NCBI GenBank assembly: GCA_037178975.1
Contig: JASJZH010000001.1
Span: 3,782,001-3,846,000 of the forward strand
Reading direction: 5' to 3'
Source: Oscheius tipulae
Lineage: Eukaryota > Nematoda > Chromadorea > Rhabditida > Rhabditidae
Length of the DNA: 64,000 nt
This document shows positions 12,101-23,300 of this stretch, one piece after another. The notes beneath the pieces are model-generated. The model saw nothing but the letters and a program-made list of their open reading frames with translations, had not been told where the DNA came from and searched no databases. Positions within the stretch are counted from its first letter, which is position 1. The number at the start of each line of letters is the position of its first letter. Position numbers and translations under genes: made by a program.

Positions 12101-13919
12101 TGCGCATGGAAAATCACGAATGAGTGATTGTTGCTTTAGTTGCGACGATAACTAAGTTATCTGGCTGAAGATTGCGAGAGTTAGCGCTATAGGATGGCTG
12201 TTTGCGCGAGATCTTCAGTTTTTACTCTTTCAGGATCCACTCGCTGAATGTGCTCAAAGCCATCGTCCACTCATCAGCCCTTCGTGAGCGAATCGCCGTC
12301 ATTCTGGAACCAGCCTGTCGTCTTGCTGTCGCTGGCTGTTCGGCTGAGTCCTGGTCGGAAAGAAATTCGTCTGCCCAGCTAGCAGCAGCCTTACGGACCC
12401 ACATATTCGGAGTGACTCGTAGCAGTCAAAGGGACCTTCATGTAGACTCGAGAAATAGACAGAGTGCGCACGAGTTTTTCTCCCGCTTCCCGTCTCTCTA
12501 TACTTTCCTCTATCACCAACTGGAGAATGTGGAGGAAGAGTTCAGCGCCTATCCGACTCTCATCTTCCTTACTCATCTCTATGCGACCAACACTGTGACT
12601 AAGGTTAGGCATTTATTGTTATAAATATTACTAAAAGGTTATCTTTCCAGTATCGTCTTGGCCCTTTCATTCCTCTCTGTTTGAAGACACTGCTCTGGTG
12701 CAAGGCGGAAAAACTTCGTCGACTCTGCGCTGTCGCCGCTGTGGCTATCTGTCAGAAGGAAGATCTGGAGGTCCTTCTGGGCTGGTTGTCCGAAGCTGAC
12801 GCTGAAAACATGACCCAAAACCACATCAACTCGGCGCTCCTTCTTCTGCAAGCTATTTTCGTTTCAAAGCCGGAGCTGAAATCCAGAATAGAAAGTATTG
12901 CCGAGCGATTGAAATCCAGATGTTGTGAGTTCAATCTCAATCTCGCTCAAGAACTAGAAAATCAGTTGGCCGGAAAGGCGGGCTTTTATTCCAACTTTGC
13001 AAGTGTCGCCAAGGTAAGCTGCGTAAAATATCAATATCCATCTTCTCCAGATTCAAAAGGAGATCCTGGACAAGAAATCGTTCTCTCCGGTGACTGTCTC
13101 GAACGAATATATCAGAGCAGAGCTCTATGAATGGCTATGCAAAGAGGACAAGTTTGACATAGACGAAGGACTGAATGAACTAATCGCCATAACTACGTCT
13201 GATTACAAGGACTGGCTGGGACAACAAGGAGCTCTTATGGTCAGTCGTTTTATTAAGCCTATTAGGTCGAGTCTTCAGCCGAAAAAAGTGTTGGACAAAT
13301 ATTGTGGCCATATACTAGATACAAGTCTTTTGGAAAATATAAAGAAGGAACTAAGAGACGAACAGTTGTTGTAAGTTTTCTTCTTCTGTCCATTATTTAC
13401 TTCAAATCTTATAATCCGGTTAAAAATACGTTTAGACCTGAATCAATGGCCGTCTCCTACTCGCTCCTCTTCAAAAGTTCCTCGGTCGACAGCGATACGT
13501 TGATCTCTTGGGCCAGAAGCACAATCGATCTCGAAGAAGACTATCCCAAACTCCAGGCGCTCCAGATTTGCATTGAAAGCCACGACAAAAGTAGTTTCTT
13601 AATTCCTTCTCAAGAAATAGACAGTCTAGGGAAAAACAAGGGATTTCTGAAGGTACTGTTGGAGATGCTCCAGGACGAGGACGAGGAAATCCGAGTAGTT
13701 GTTTCCGAGGCTGTCAGTACCAAAATCCTTCTCAAAGACTTCCCTCTGAATCCCGAACTCTGTCGCCATCTTTTAATAGAGAAGATTGGTCGAGATGAGA
13801 AACTTTTCACGCGCGAGTCTGCTATCAATGAGGACAGTCTTTTCGACGTCTGTGCGGCCAACATCTTCGCCGAGCCGCGTCTATTTGGAGATTTTAGGAT
13901 AGTAGAGAAGTTGTTGTAA
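9108..13919 (+). CDS. THADA: THADA homologue (DUF2428, Trm732-like tRNA methylation cofactor)
   Basis: HEAT/ARM-repeat protein of the THADA/Trm732 family. Yeast Trm732 supports Trm7 in 2'-O-methylation of tRNA position 32. The start ATG (9108) opens a 45-base exon (MKSPSVVEMQFLFQK) joined by a GTTTGT...TTCTTAG intron to the next. Diagnostic DUF2428 segments are RRSAGVPHLVVAIL, HSLNVLKAIVHSS, WSERNSSAQLAAALRTHIFG and FFSRFPSLYTFLYHQLE (about 11711-12530). The N-terminal half is helical-repeat sequence; the stop is at 13917-13919 and AATAAA at 13983. Roughly 1,250-1,300 residues by my exon count, shorter than the human protein (about 1,950). Introns are mostly about 40-60 bp; the one at 11838-12232 is about 395 bp and holds an antisense spliced frame, listed separately. 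Confidence 0.88.
11886..12076 (-). CDS. Possible antisense mini-gene in the long THADA intron (51 aa)
   Basis: Within the THADA intron, the minus strand reads ATG at 12076-12074, an 18-codon exon to 12023 (MRYMQLLVDPFNLQRTNT), a 35-base intron 12022-11988 with GTAAG donor and CTTTTAG acceptor, then a second exon from 11987 to TAG at 11888-11886 (starts MERASSNFFEDDKF). The frame stays open across the splice and the intron has exactly the size and borders typical of this genome. I recognise no family; 51 residues is short and it could be chance. Support is splice geometry only. Confidence 0.3.
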
Positions 13920-13982
13920 TTGTTGGTTTTTCGGTGGTTGTTATCGACATTGTTGTTGTTGTTACGTAATACATATTACCAT

Positions 13983-13988
13983 AATAAA
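13983..13988 (+). promoter_or_regulatory. Poly(A) signal of THADA
   Basis: AATAAA 64 bases after the THADA stop, in AT-rich sequence just before the 3' end of the minus-strand Cys-rich gene. Confidence 0.6.
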
Positions 13989-14057
13989 CTTTTTATAATT
14001 CCAATCACTTTTGACGCGACGTGCATTCACTAACAGTTCGCAGCAGTGGGAAAATCG

Positions 14058-14533
14058 TTATCCGTGGTACTTGAACTCGGTACATTTGTTCTCGTTGTTG
14101 TTGTAACGCCAACGAGTCACCGTCGACAGTCCATATATCTCTCCGTTGTCTTCTGCCCTGCATACAAGCATTGGGTATGCTAACCGGGCGATTGTCATGA
14201 GTTCCGGCTAAAAATCTTTTGAAAATAGGGGAAGAGACTGACGATGGAGATCCTTCTGATCGGAACTCTTTCCCGTCACACAAAAATCACACTGGGACTT
14301 GTAGTTGTAAATCAAATTTACACACGAGCGGAAGTGGTAATCCATGTCTTCGTGATCGGATTGTACAGCCGTCTGAACTCGTTTTCATTTTTCTCAGCTG
14401 TGACAACAAATCCAGGGGCCATCTTCTCGCAGAAGTACGGGTCTCTCGGGGAGCAGTTGTCATTGAGGGTTTCCACGTAGCCGCCTTTTGCCCAAGCTGT
14501 AGGCGAAGCGAGAAAAAGAAGGAGGATACGCAT
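14058..14533 (-). CDS. Secreted Cys-rich protein, Kunitz-like C-terminal half (122 aa)
   Basis: Three exons assembled by frame: 14533-14408, 14372-14280 and 14207-14058, with introns of 35 and 72 bases. Residues 1-15 (MRILLLFLASPTAWA) are a clear signal peptide. The mature part has seven cysteines. Exon 3 contains LVCRAEDNGEIYGLSTVTRW and RYNNNENKCTEFKYHG, resembling the second half of a Kunitz domain (RWxYN...C..F.Y.G). The expected downstream half is cut by TAA at 14060-14058; the next bases encode DNDFPTAANC in another frame, also Kunitz-like. So the reading frame is probably broken by a base, by assembly or in reality, or the ancestral domain is decaying. The start lies 11 bp from the start of the divergent gene at 14544. 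Exon borders are inferred. Confidence 0.5.
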
Positions 14534-14543
14534 TCTCGTAGGT

Positions 14544-14932
14544 ATGGGGATGGAACGAAAAGAAGAACGTATTGTAGAGTGGAGTGGACAAGTATGAACT
14601 CAGACTGAACACTGAATTTCTTCTTTAGCGAGTTTCACAACAGCGACTTTGCCACAGGTCAGTTTCTCTATTCTTTCTCTATTCTTTTCCAAATACTGCA
14701 CCACAGTAATCAACTGGGAGAGGTCGAGTCAGGGAACATTTTCTTTGATTTCCCGTTTGTCGTCTTGAACTGCCTCTACCTCGCATTTCATTGTACAGCT
14801 TCCATATCTGTTATTCTGCCATCCTGTCTACTTTCCTACCTTTTTGCCTGCTTTCTCATTATCTCTTTGGCACTGTCTATATACCTATTTCTCCCTTTTT
14901 CCCGCTCTGATGTATCCTTGCCAATACAATAG
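14544..14932 (+). CDS. Small membrane protein (100 aa), unknown family
   Basis: Three exons in one continuous frame: 14544-14591 (MGMERKEERIVEWSGQ), 14629-14657 and 14707-14932, stop TAG 14930-14932. Introns are 37 and 49 bases with GTATG/TTCTTTAG and GTCAG/ACCACAG borders. The third exon encodes two adjacent hydrophobic segments (FPFVVLNCLYLAFHC; ILPSCLLSYLFACFLIIS and on) and a short polar tail, so a two-pass membrane protein is likely. I do not recognise it. It diverges from the Cys-rich secreted gene with start codons 11 bp apart, which leaves no room for separate core promoters between the coding regions unless 5'UTR exons or trans-splicing (CTCGTAG just before the ATG) are involved. Confidence 0.5.
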
Positions 14933-17386
14933 TAATGAGAACAGAAGAGAAATCGAGGTTAAACATACATTTATTTAGGTACAAAGTCAAAAGAGGTTTC
15001 AGGGAAAAAAACAAGGGGAAAACGAGGAAAAAGTGGTGTGAAAGGGACGTCACCAGGAGACTACCTAGCATATCCACGGGCTCCAGCGCGTGAAGCAGAT
15101 TTTCCGATTTTGCGATATTTTACAAAATTGTAGAACTCAGAAAGATCTACAACTTTGTAGAGAGTAGAAACTTAAAAAAGATAGTCTTCGCCACGAAAAG
15201 TCTAATTTAAGGCGCGTTGAATTTCAGACCGGACCGGAATGAAAGAGGATCGTGTGACGAAGGCAGACCTTATTTCCATAATTATCTCCTCTTTGGGTAC
15301 AATCCAAAAGCGCCCCTTTTGTAGCTACTCTGAACAGATACATTTTGAACATTGATTAGTTGAGTACATGAGTTGGTCACCTTGACCACCACGTTTCTTC
15401 CAGGTATATTTCCTAAGATAGAAAGAATCTAGCGCGTCCCCTGGAACCTCCCAAATTAATCACGAACTGTCTTTGTGTCCTTTTTCCGGAAGTTTGTAAT
15501 CATTTGAAGGAAAAGATCCAAATTCTGACCTCTCAAACCCCGAGACGAGGTTGTGGGGGAGATGCAGCCTCCTGCCTATTGATCACTCACTCAGCTCTTT
15601 CCTTCAGTCTCGTCTATAGGAAAATAGAACTTTTGTCTTCTTCTGAAAACCCACTCTCACCTTTGTCCCCCGATTATGGCAGAACACATATTCGTTGAAT
15701 GACAGGTGTTCCAATAGCCGGCTGCCACATTCAAGCACAGCCTTTGAACAAAAACTTATGGGAAAGGGGAAGTGCGTCTCGGTGGGTTTGAACAGAGTCT
15801 CTTTCTAATTACACGGTTTCTTCTTAGCATGTGAAAACGACATTCTACTTTAGGTTCACAGCGGTAGTTTCACATTAATTCATATCGGACTTTGAGAGTA
15901 CGTATGTGTTGGCTAACTATGATTCAGTTTTCTCGGCGCTTGATTGGGCTTTCCAACTCGTTACTGTCCTGTGAGAACAACTGTAATACCGAAAACAGTG
16001 GTTTAAGAACTGCTCGAGTTAATACAATCATGAACGTTTGTCTGATAGTTGTCAAAGGAATATATCTAGAAGGAGCTTTTCTGAAGCGAAAGAGAAGTTT
16101 TCGGTGATTGTGTCACATCGGTAGTGCAGGAGTACTAGTTTCTTTTCCAGAGTTTAGCCTCTTTGAACAAAACGAAACTTTATACTCTCTCCCCTCTCTC
16201 TCTCTCTCCACTGCCCACAGCCACGTCCTTGAAGTCTAGAGAAAACAACCAAAAAATTACCCGCCATTCTTTCCCCTCCCATAATTGTTGCAGACGATCT
16301 TTCGTTCGTTTTTCTTTCAATCTTGATGAACTCTTTGACGCAGCCAATTTGCCGTTGCCAAAGAGACCCGAGACCTAACTTTCCGCGAATTACTTTCTCA
16401 AACAGAAAAGCACTGCTTCTTTCGAAAACGATTGACTCATTTCTGATGCCAGAACCAATATTTACTTCAGCAGGAACAACGCGTTTTCACAGTCTTTGTG
16501 TACGTTCTTGCCCTCCTTGCGAGACAAGCTGACATCATAAAATCGTTCTGCAAATATGGGGAACTAGTTTTTTGATACTTTTTCGTTTGCTACTGACAGA
16601 GACTATCGATGCAAACTAGACGATCTAACAAAAAAATGTCTTTCTCTTCTCACACTTGAGCACGGTGCGAAAACACATGAACATGATAGACTCGGATAAC
16701 CATTATTGGCTTCGGAAAGTATTTGGGAAGTACTGTTCATGCGCTCTGAATTCGTCAACGTTAGTATTCGGTACCCTCTAGGGCCAAATCATTGTCCTCC
16801 ATTTCTTTACTTTCTCACACACAACGGAAAAACATTATTTGTTCTGCAGCTTTATTTCAGAGCTCCATCCAATCTTCAGAGTAAATCTAATTCAGCTGCT
16901 CCGCTAATAAAAAAAAGTTGCCAAGAGGCATAAGTGAACTGGCCTCTTTTCAACTAAACAAACAGTCTGTCTAGTCGATAAGGACCACGCCGCAGCTGCT
17001 CTAGGGCACTGTCCGGCACTCATAACTCCTTTTTTCACCTCTTAATCTCTTCCGGAAACTTTCAATTTTGATGAAATAAGGGTCGAACTCTCTTATTTAC
17101 CAGCACGTATAGTTGTCACAGCTGCCTCTTTGATTCAAAAATAGTGGCTATCGTCTGTAGGCGTCATCAGGCTATAAAATGGAGCATGACTAACATCCTT
17201 TTAGTGTTTCCTGGGTGGTTTGGAAACTTGTTCCAACTTGCTTTTCCCCCGAAAACTCTTAACCGTTGACATGTTCAAGTTTCTCAGTTTCAATTAAAAA
17301 AAAACTAGGACCCGTCTTGGTAATACTTGCTCGATTCTATCCTAAAACATGATTTTACCAAAGTGAAGTTCCAGGATGACCGGACA
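14933..17386. other. Intergenic region before the ABCA gene
   Basis: About 2.4 kb without a gene I can support; the open frames are short and lack splice or homology support. It holds a short inverted repeat at 15121-15159 and a CT-rich microsatellite (CTCTCTCCCCTCTCTCTCTC, about 16183-16204). It presumably includes the ABCA promoter. Confidence 0.45.
15121..15159. repeat. Short inverted repeat (possible hairpin)
   Basis: Left arm 15121-15136 TACAAAATTGTAGAAC and right arm 15144-15159 GATCTACAACTTTGTA pair at 14 of 16 positions around a 7-base loop. It could be a MITE remnant or a fold in non-coding DNA; no second copy was seen in the window. Confidence 0.4.
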
Positions 17387-20300
17387 ATGATCAGTTTCTG
17401 GCGACAGTTGCGCTTCCTCCTCTGGAAGGCCTATCTCATCAAATGGAGACAAAAAGTGAGTTCATTTCGACTCTTATTTTCATGATGATTTTGCTTCGGT
17501 CCCCGTTGACTAATTGGCTCATTACAAATGGGAGACACAATATGGAAAGGATCCAGTCGAGTCCCACGAAAACAAAGACAGATTTGGAAAAAAATTATTA
17601 TTTAGTTCTGGCTGACAGTGGAGGTGATAGTTCCTCTTCTGCTCTTCACCATGTTGGCCCTCATCCGAACCAGAGACTTCTCCGATCCCAGACCTCTTTG
17701 TCACTACGACTCAAAGGGAATGATGTCAGCCGGGATGCTGCCATTTTTTCATTCAATTTTCTGCTCCTTCGAGAACACCTGCAATCGACAGCCGACGACG
17801 GGAGACGAGGGGACCTTCTTTAACAACGGAACGGCCAAAAATGAGTCAATGTTTCTATTTTATTTGATCCACATTAGAATGAGTTCTTTCAGAATAGTGG
17901 ACTTGTTGTACTACGGTGCTCTACAGTTACGACAGATAGGCACAGAACCTGAAGTTTTCAATAACACTGTCGAGCAGATTGTCAAGCTGATCACACTGCT
18001 AGCCAACATGAACACGACGGAGCTGGAACCGGTAAAAATAACAGAGGTAATAGTCAACTATACGATATAATAGACAGATTCAGCTCCTAAACCTCCCCGA
18101 ATCCGATCTCAGTTCCCTGTTCGAAGGTTTCGGAGCCACTCCTTCCATGTCGAAAATATTGGCTGGATCCAGTATCACAACAGCTTTTGCGACTTACTCT
18201 CTGCCCCTCATGTTCCAGGCCTTTTTCAACCGAGGCTCCTTCCCCGACGCCTTGCAGAATTTTACCAGTTGCATCGAAGACAATTCGATTTCTCTTCTGT
18301 TCGAGGACCAGGTGGACTGTGCTCTCAACTTGAACATGCTCTGTGACTCGTCCATGTTCGACGAAAGCTTCAAGTTGCCAAATGGAAGTCAAATGACCAT
18401 CGAGGACAGGAAAAGTCTCTGTAACTTGAAGCCGAAGACGGACGCACTGTGGAAGTTGAACGATATGAGGAAGAACTTCAGCAGCAATTCGGTGAGCCGG
18501 AGATTTCTCCTTATGATGTATAACTGTTTAATTTAGAATGTACACCAGTTCAATGGATCAATCAACACCCTTCTTGACCTCTTTAATTCGATCCAATCTC
18601 TTCTGTCCTGGGCCCAAGCTCAGCCTCTGGCCCAAGTCAAAAACTTTGGTTCATTTCTAGGAAACTACTCTAGCATATCATCTGCCCTCTTTTGCGGCAA
18701 GAATCCATTAGGTTGTTTCAGAAAAAACTTATTTGACGAAAAGTGTTTAAGATATAAACATGGACGGCTTGCAACCAACACCACAAGGAGCTGAGACGCC
18801 GTTCAATAAACTGAAGGACAAACTGGTAGCATTTCTGAAGACAGTAACTCCGGGCAAGGAGAAACACCATGACAAGGAATTTTGCGGCAAGGTCCCGGTC
18901 AGAATGGACACGAACTGCTCGCAAATCGAGAATCTGATGATTGCGAAGCTCCGTCCCATAATTCAGGGCTACATATTGGTTTCTCCTTCCTCGCCGGCAG
19001 TTCGGCGACTTGTAAAGAGACTCGAAGAACCCTTGAGGTAATTTTAGTAAGAGTGTAATAGAACTTGGAGTTTAGAAATATCGACGCCTTGAGGAGGCTT
19101 TTTGCTGAATGGCCCGGAATGGCCGATTCCGTCCAAGACGCTCTCCATCAGTCGGATTTCTGGCCTGCTAGTCAGGTAATTCAGTTTGCTCATTCAAACA
19201 ATCTTTAGAATGCCTTGACGTACATCACGAAAATGTTTGGTCCAATAGTTCCACCTCAAATTGAGCGTCTGGAATTCCTCCTCCAACACCTTTTCAACAA
19301 CTCGTCCGATCCATATTCTTTCGGCGCCATCACGAAAAATCTCACAGCGACTCTGAGCATCTACACAAAATGCATAGCCACAGATCGATTCTTCGTCGTC
19401 GATAGTGAGGATGAGATGGAGAATTCGGCCACTTGCTTGACTGACTATGAGCAGTACTTCACCGGAATCTCATTTATCAACCATACCTCGAACGCGACCA
19501 ACTTCGATCCTTTCGTGACATATAAAATCAGACAAGTTCCGGATCTGGTCGACGGGACCAATGGAATCATGGATGGAAGACGGCCCTTTTCAAGAGACAG
19601 TCCGTTCAACGATCTTAAGTACCTAACCTTCGGTTTCTCTTTCCTTCAAGGTATCTAGATTTTTTCAGCAACAAATATATCATTTAGAATCGGTTGATCG
19701 AGCTCTGATCGAAGAAATTACTGGGAAGAACGCTTCGGTTGGAGCATTTGCTCAGCAGCAGCCTTTCCCCTGTGTTACTCAGGACATGTCAGTGATTAGT
19801 TTTTAGTAAAGCAAAACGTCTTCAGATTCAACGTGTCCAACTTCCTAGGTCTCTGTATCATCCTCTCCTTCATCATTCCAGCAGCTCTTTTGGTCAAGAA
19901 CATCGTTCTCGAAAAGGAGTTGAAACTCAAGGAGCAGATGAGAATCATGGGTCTGGGCGACGCTGTACATTTCGTCTCTTGGGCTCTTGCCTCTCTTGTA
20001 CTGAATTTTTTGAGTGTTCTGGCGATAACACTGATATTGAGAGTAAGTCCTGTCAGATGACAAAAACAGTAAATTCATTTGCAGTATGGTCGAGTGTTGC
20101 GACAAGCAGATGTGTCTCTCCTTCTGGTGGTTCTTCTGCTGTTTGCCCTTTCCTCAATCTCAATGTCTCTCTTCGTCTCGACCCTCTTCAGCAATGCTAA
20201 TATGGCCACAGCTGCTACTACGATCATTTACTTCCTCTTCCTGTTCCCCTTCCAGCTGTCGGTTAAGACGAAGAGTTCCGCCTTCTCGAAGTTCACTCTC

Positions 20301-23300
20301 ATCTTCCCACAGACCGTCATTTGCTATGCAGCCAAGATGATCGCCGAACAAGATGTTTGGGCGGACGGAGCCAAGTGGAAGTACATGCATCAACTCTATC
20401 TTGAAGGTAGCCAATTATCCTTTTTTGCGATTCCAAAACTTTTTGAACGAGTTTAAAAATCTTTGACAGGTTATAACATGACACCATGACATTGTTTTTT
20501 GCTCTGTTTCTAAAGCGCGCTGCTCTTTTCACCTCCTTCGGAAAACATGGTAACCGTTCAGAGTACGATGTCTCGTTGGCCCAATGCATGATTGCCCTGG
20601 CCTGTGAAACCGTTGGATTTTGGATTCTGAGCTGGTATTTAAGTGCCATCTTCCCTGGAGTCTATGGAGTCAGTCAGCCCTGGTATTTCCCATTGACGAA
20701 GAGCTACTGGTTTCCGGCTGCCGAATATCATGTCTCCAACGACGCTGACCCGGAGTTTGACAAGATCTACGGTTCGTTTGGTGAATTACTGAAGTACAGA
20801 AGTTTTAAGCCAGTGATATGTTCGAACATGATCCGACGGACCAGAAGATGACAGTGAGAATAGCCGGCCTGACCAAGATCTACTCGAATGGAACGAAAGC
20901 GGTAGTCCTTTTTGACCCCCAAGATGAATATCTTCTTTAGCTGAATGGACTCTACATGCGTCTGTACGAAGGCCAGATCACCGCGCTTCTCGGCCACAAC
21001 GGAGCTGGAAAGACCACAACTATGTCTATGCTTTGTGGATTGTACTCTCCTTCGTCGGGAATGGCTTCGGTCTATGGAAGGGACTTGAGAAGGGAAATGC
21101 GACGAGTTCGAGACGTCTTGGGAGTCTGTCCACAGCAGAATGTTCTCTTCGCTCAGTAGGCTACTTTCACTTGTAACATAACCCTGAACTACAGTCTGAC
21201 TGTTCGAGAGCAGCTCTGCTTCTTTGCGGCACTCAAAGGCACCGATCCCAAACAGCTCTACGCGGCAGCAAATGAGATCCTCGAAGCTGTTTGTCTGACC
21301 GAGAAGGTAAATTCTTTACATTTTTAAAGGAACAGGTAGATTTAGGCGGACAGTCTGGCTGGAACCTTATCCGGAGGACAGAAACGACGTCTCTGTATCG
21401 GAATAGCTCTCATTGGCGGCTCCCAGTTTGTGATCTTAGATGAGCCGACAGCTGGAGTCGATGTGAACAGTCGCAAAGACATTTGGCGTCTGTTGCAGAA
21501 GAACAAAACTGGTCGCACCATTCTTCTCTCCACACACCACATGGACGAGGCTGATGTTCTGTCTGATCGAGTCGCGGTGCTGTCTGAAGGACAACTAGTG
21601 ACTCTGGGAAGTCCGGTCTTCTTGAAACGGCGCTTCGGAGAATGTCTTCAGCTGGTCGCCTGCAAAATGGTCAGTAGTTTCGAAATAAGAAGACAAACTG
21701 TAGTGTTCAGGACAAGAAAGGAAGCTACGAGGTACCCCTGACGAGAATTGTGAATGATTCACCTCTAAAAGGATCGATCAAAGTCCAGGACACCAATGAG
21801 GACGAGATCATGTTCAGGTTAGTATTTTGTTGTTTTTGGGCATTGCTCCGCTTCAGTATTCCAATCGAGACTGATTCCATCCTCCTCGAGCGCTTCTTTA
21901 CCTGGTTCGAAGCAGCTGTTCAAGACCTCCGATTCTCCGATTACGGTATCTCTGCTCCCACTCTTCAACAGGTACCTCTTTCTCCCATCTCCAGTTCATC
22001 GCCTCTCAGATATTTATTCGTCTGGCTCCACAGAGAGAGTACAACGTCCCCAAAGAGTACAAAGGCTGTTTTTCGAGTCTAATGGCCTACTTCCGAAGAC
22101 GACGAGCAAATGTCCAAACTGATCAGACTGCTCTCATCCCGGTCGTCTCCGCACCACAGCTGGGTCTTACTCCGGCCAATAGTGCTGAAACTGTACTGGA
22201 CAACGAATACGGTAACTTTCTTCATAGTATTCTTTCAATAAAAACTTCAGATTTCGAACCACCGCCACCAGTTACCGGTTTCAAGAAGACGAAGGAACAT
22301 GTGAAGGCATTGTTGGCTTGTCGAGCTCACTACACAAAGCGGAACAAAAAGACACTACTGTTTGAGGTAAGGTCTTGTGGGAGTCTACCAAACAGAAGTG
22401 TTAAGGTGGTACTCCCAGTCGCTCTTCTTCTTGCCGCCGAGGTTTATGCCATCCTTGCTCTGCCTTCCTCGAAACAATTGATAACAGTCAGTCAGGCCCC
22501 GTTACCCATTGCCAGTCAAATTGTCAGTTACCGACCCGACAGCTACGTAAAGTAAGTCAAACAGCTCTCTTCCCATTCATTCTTGCAGTCTTTGGGATCA
22601 AAACACGACAGAACTCGGACAGGAAACCTACTCACATGGGATAGTTGAATCGCTGGTTACTGACCCGGGAATGGGTACAATCTGTGCGGAAGGAGCTCCC
22701 GAGGCGTGAGTTCTGACTAACCTCTTCTAACCCGAACTGTCCAGTTCTCTAAGTGTTGTCCTGTTTTTAGTTTTCGCCTGCTTCGCGAATCGCTCAAAGG
22801 ATTTCATAATCTGGATTTTCTACACAAGTACTGTCCTTTGTCTTCATGTTTTACCTGTGTTTATCGTTCTTGTTATTCAAAATGTCATCGATAATTGCAG
22901 TCTGTACATTGCCGAGTGCACGAACATGTCATCTGGAGAATGGATCTGGGACGAGCCGGACAACTCGACTTACAATGCCGATCTAATCTGTGAATGCTCG
23001 AATACGAGTCGATGGAACTGTACGATGGAAGACTACCCGCTCTGGGAACAGAACCACGTCGAGTTGAACACCACCGATCGGATATGGGACTTTAGCGGGA
23101 AGAACCTCAGTCAGTTCACAATGGACACTATTCAGAGTCACAATGGCTCAAAGTACAGACCCAGCTTGTAAGTTTAATCTCCTCTACAAAACTATAATAT
23201 TTTACAGTCTTGGCGGCTTCTCACTTGGTCACCACAGTATTCGAGCAGCCAGTCCATCTCAAATCAAGGCGGCTCAGTCTGGATGGCAGATAGCTCTTCA

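Noticed and set aside
11838-12232. MITE in the long THADA intron
   Set aside because: I looked for inverted termini and for the shared 17-mer; neither is present.
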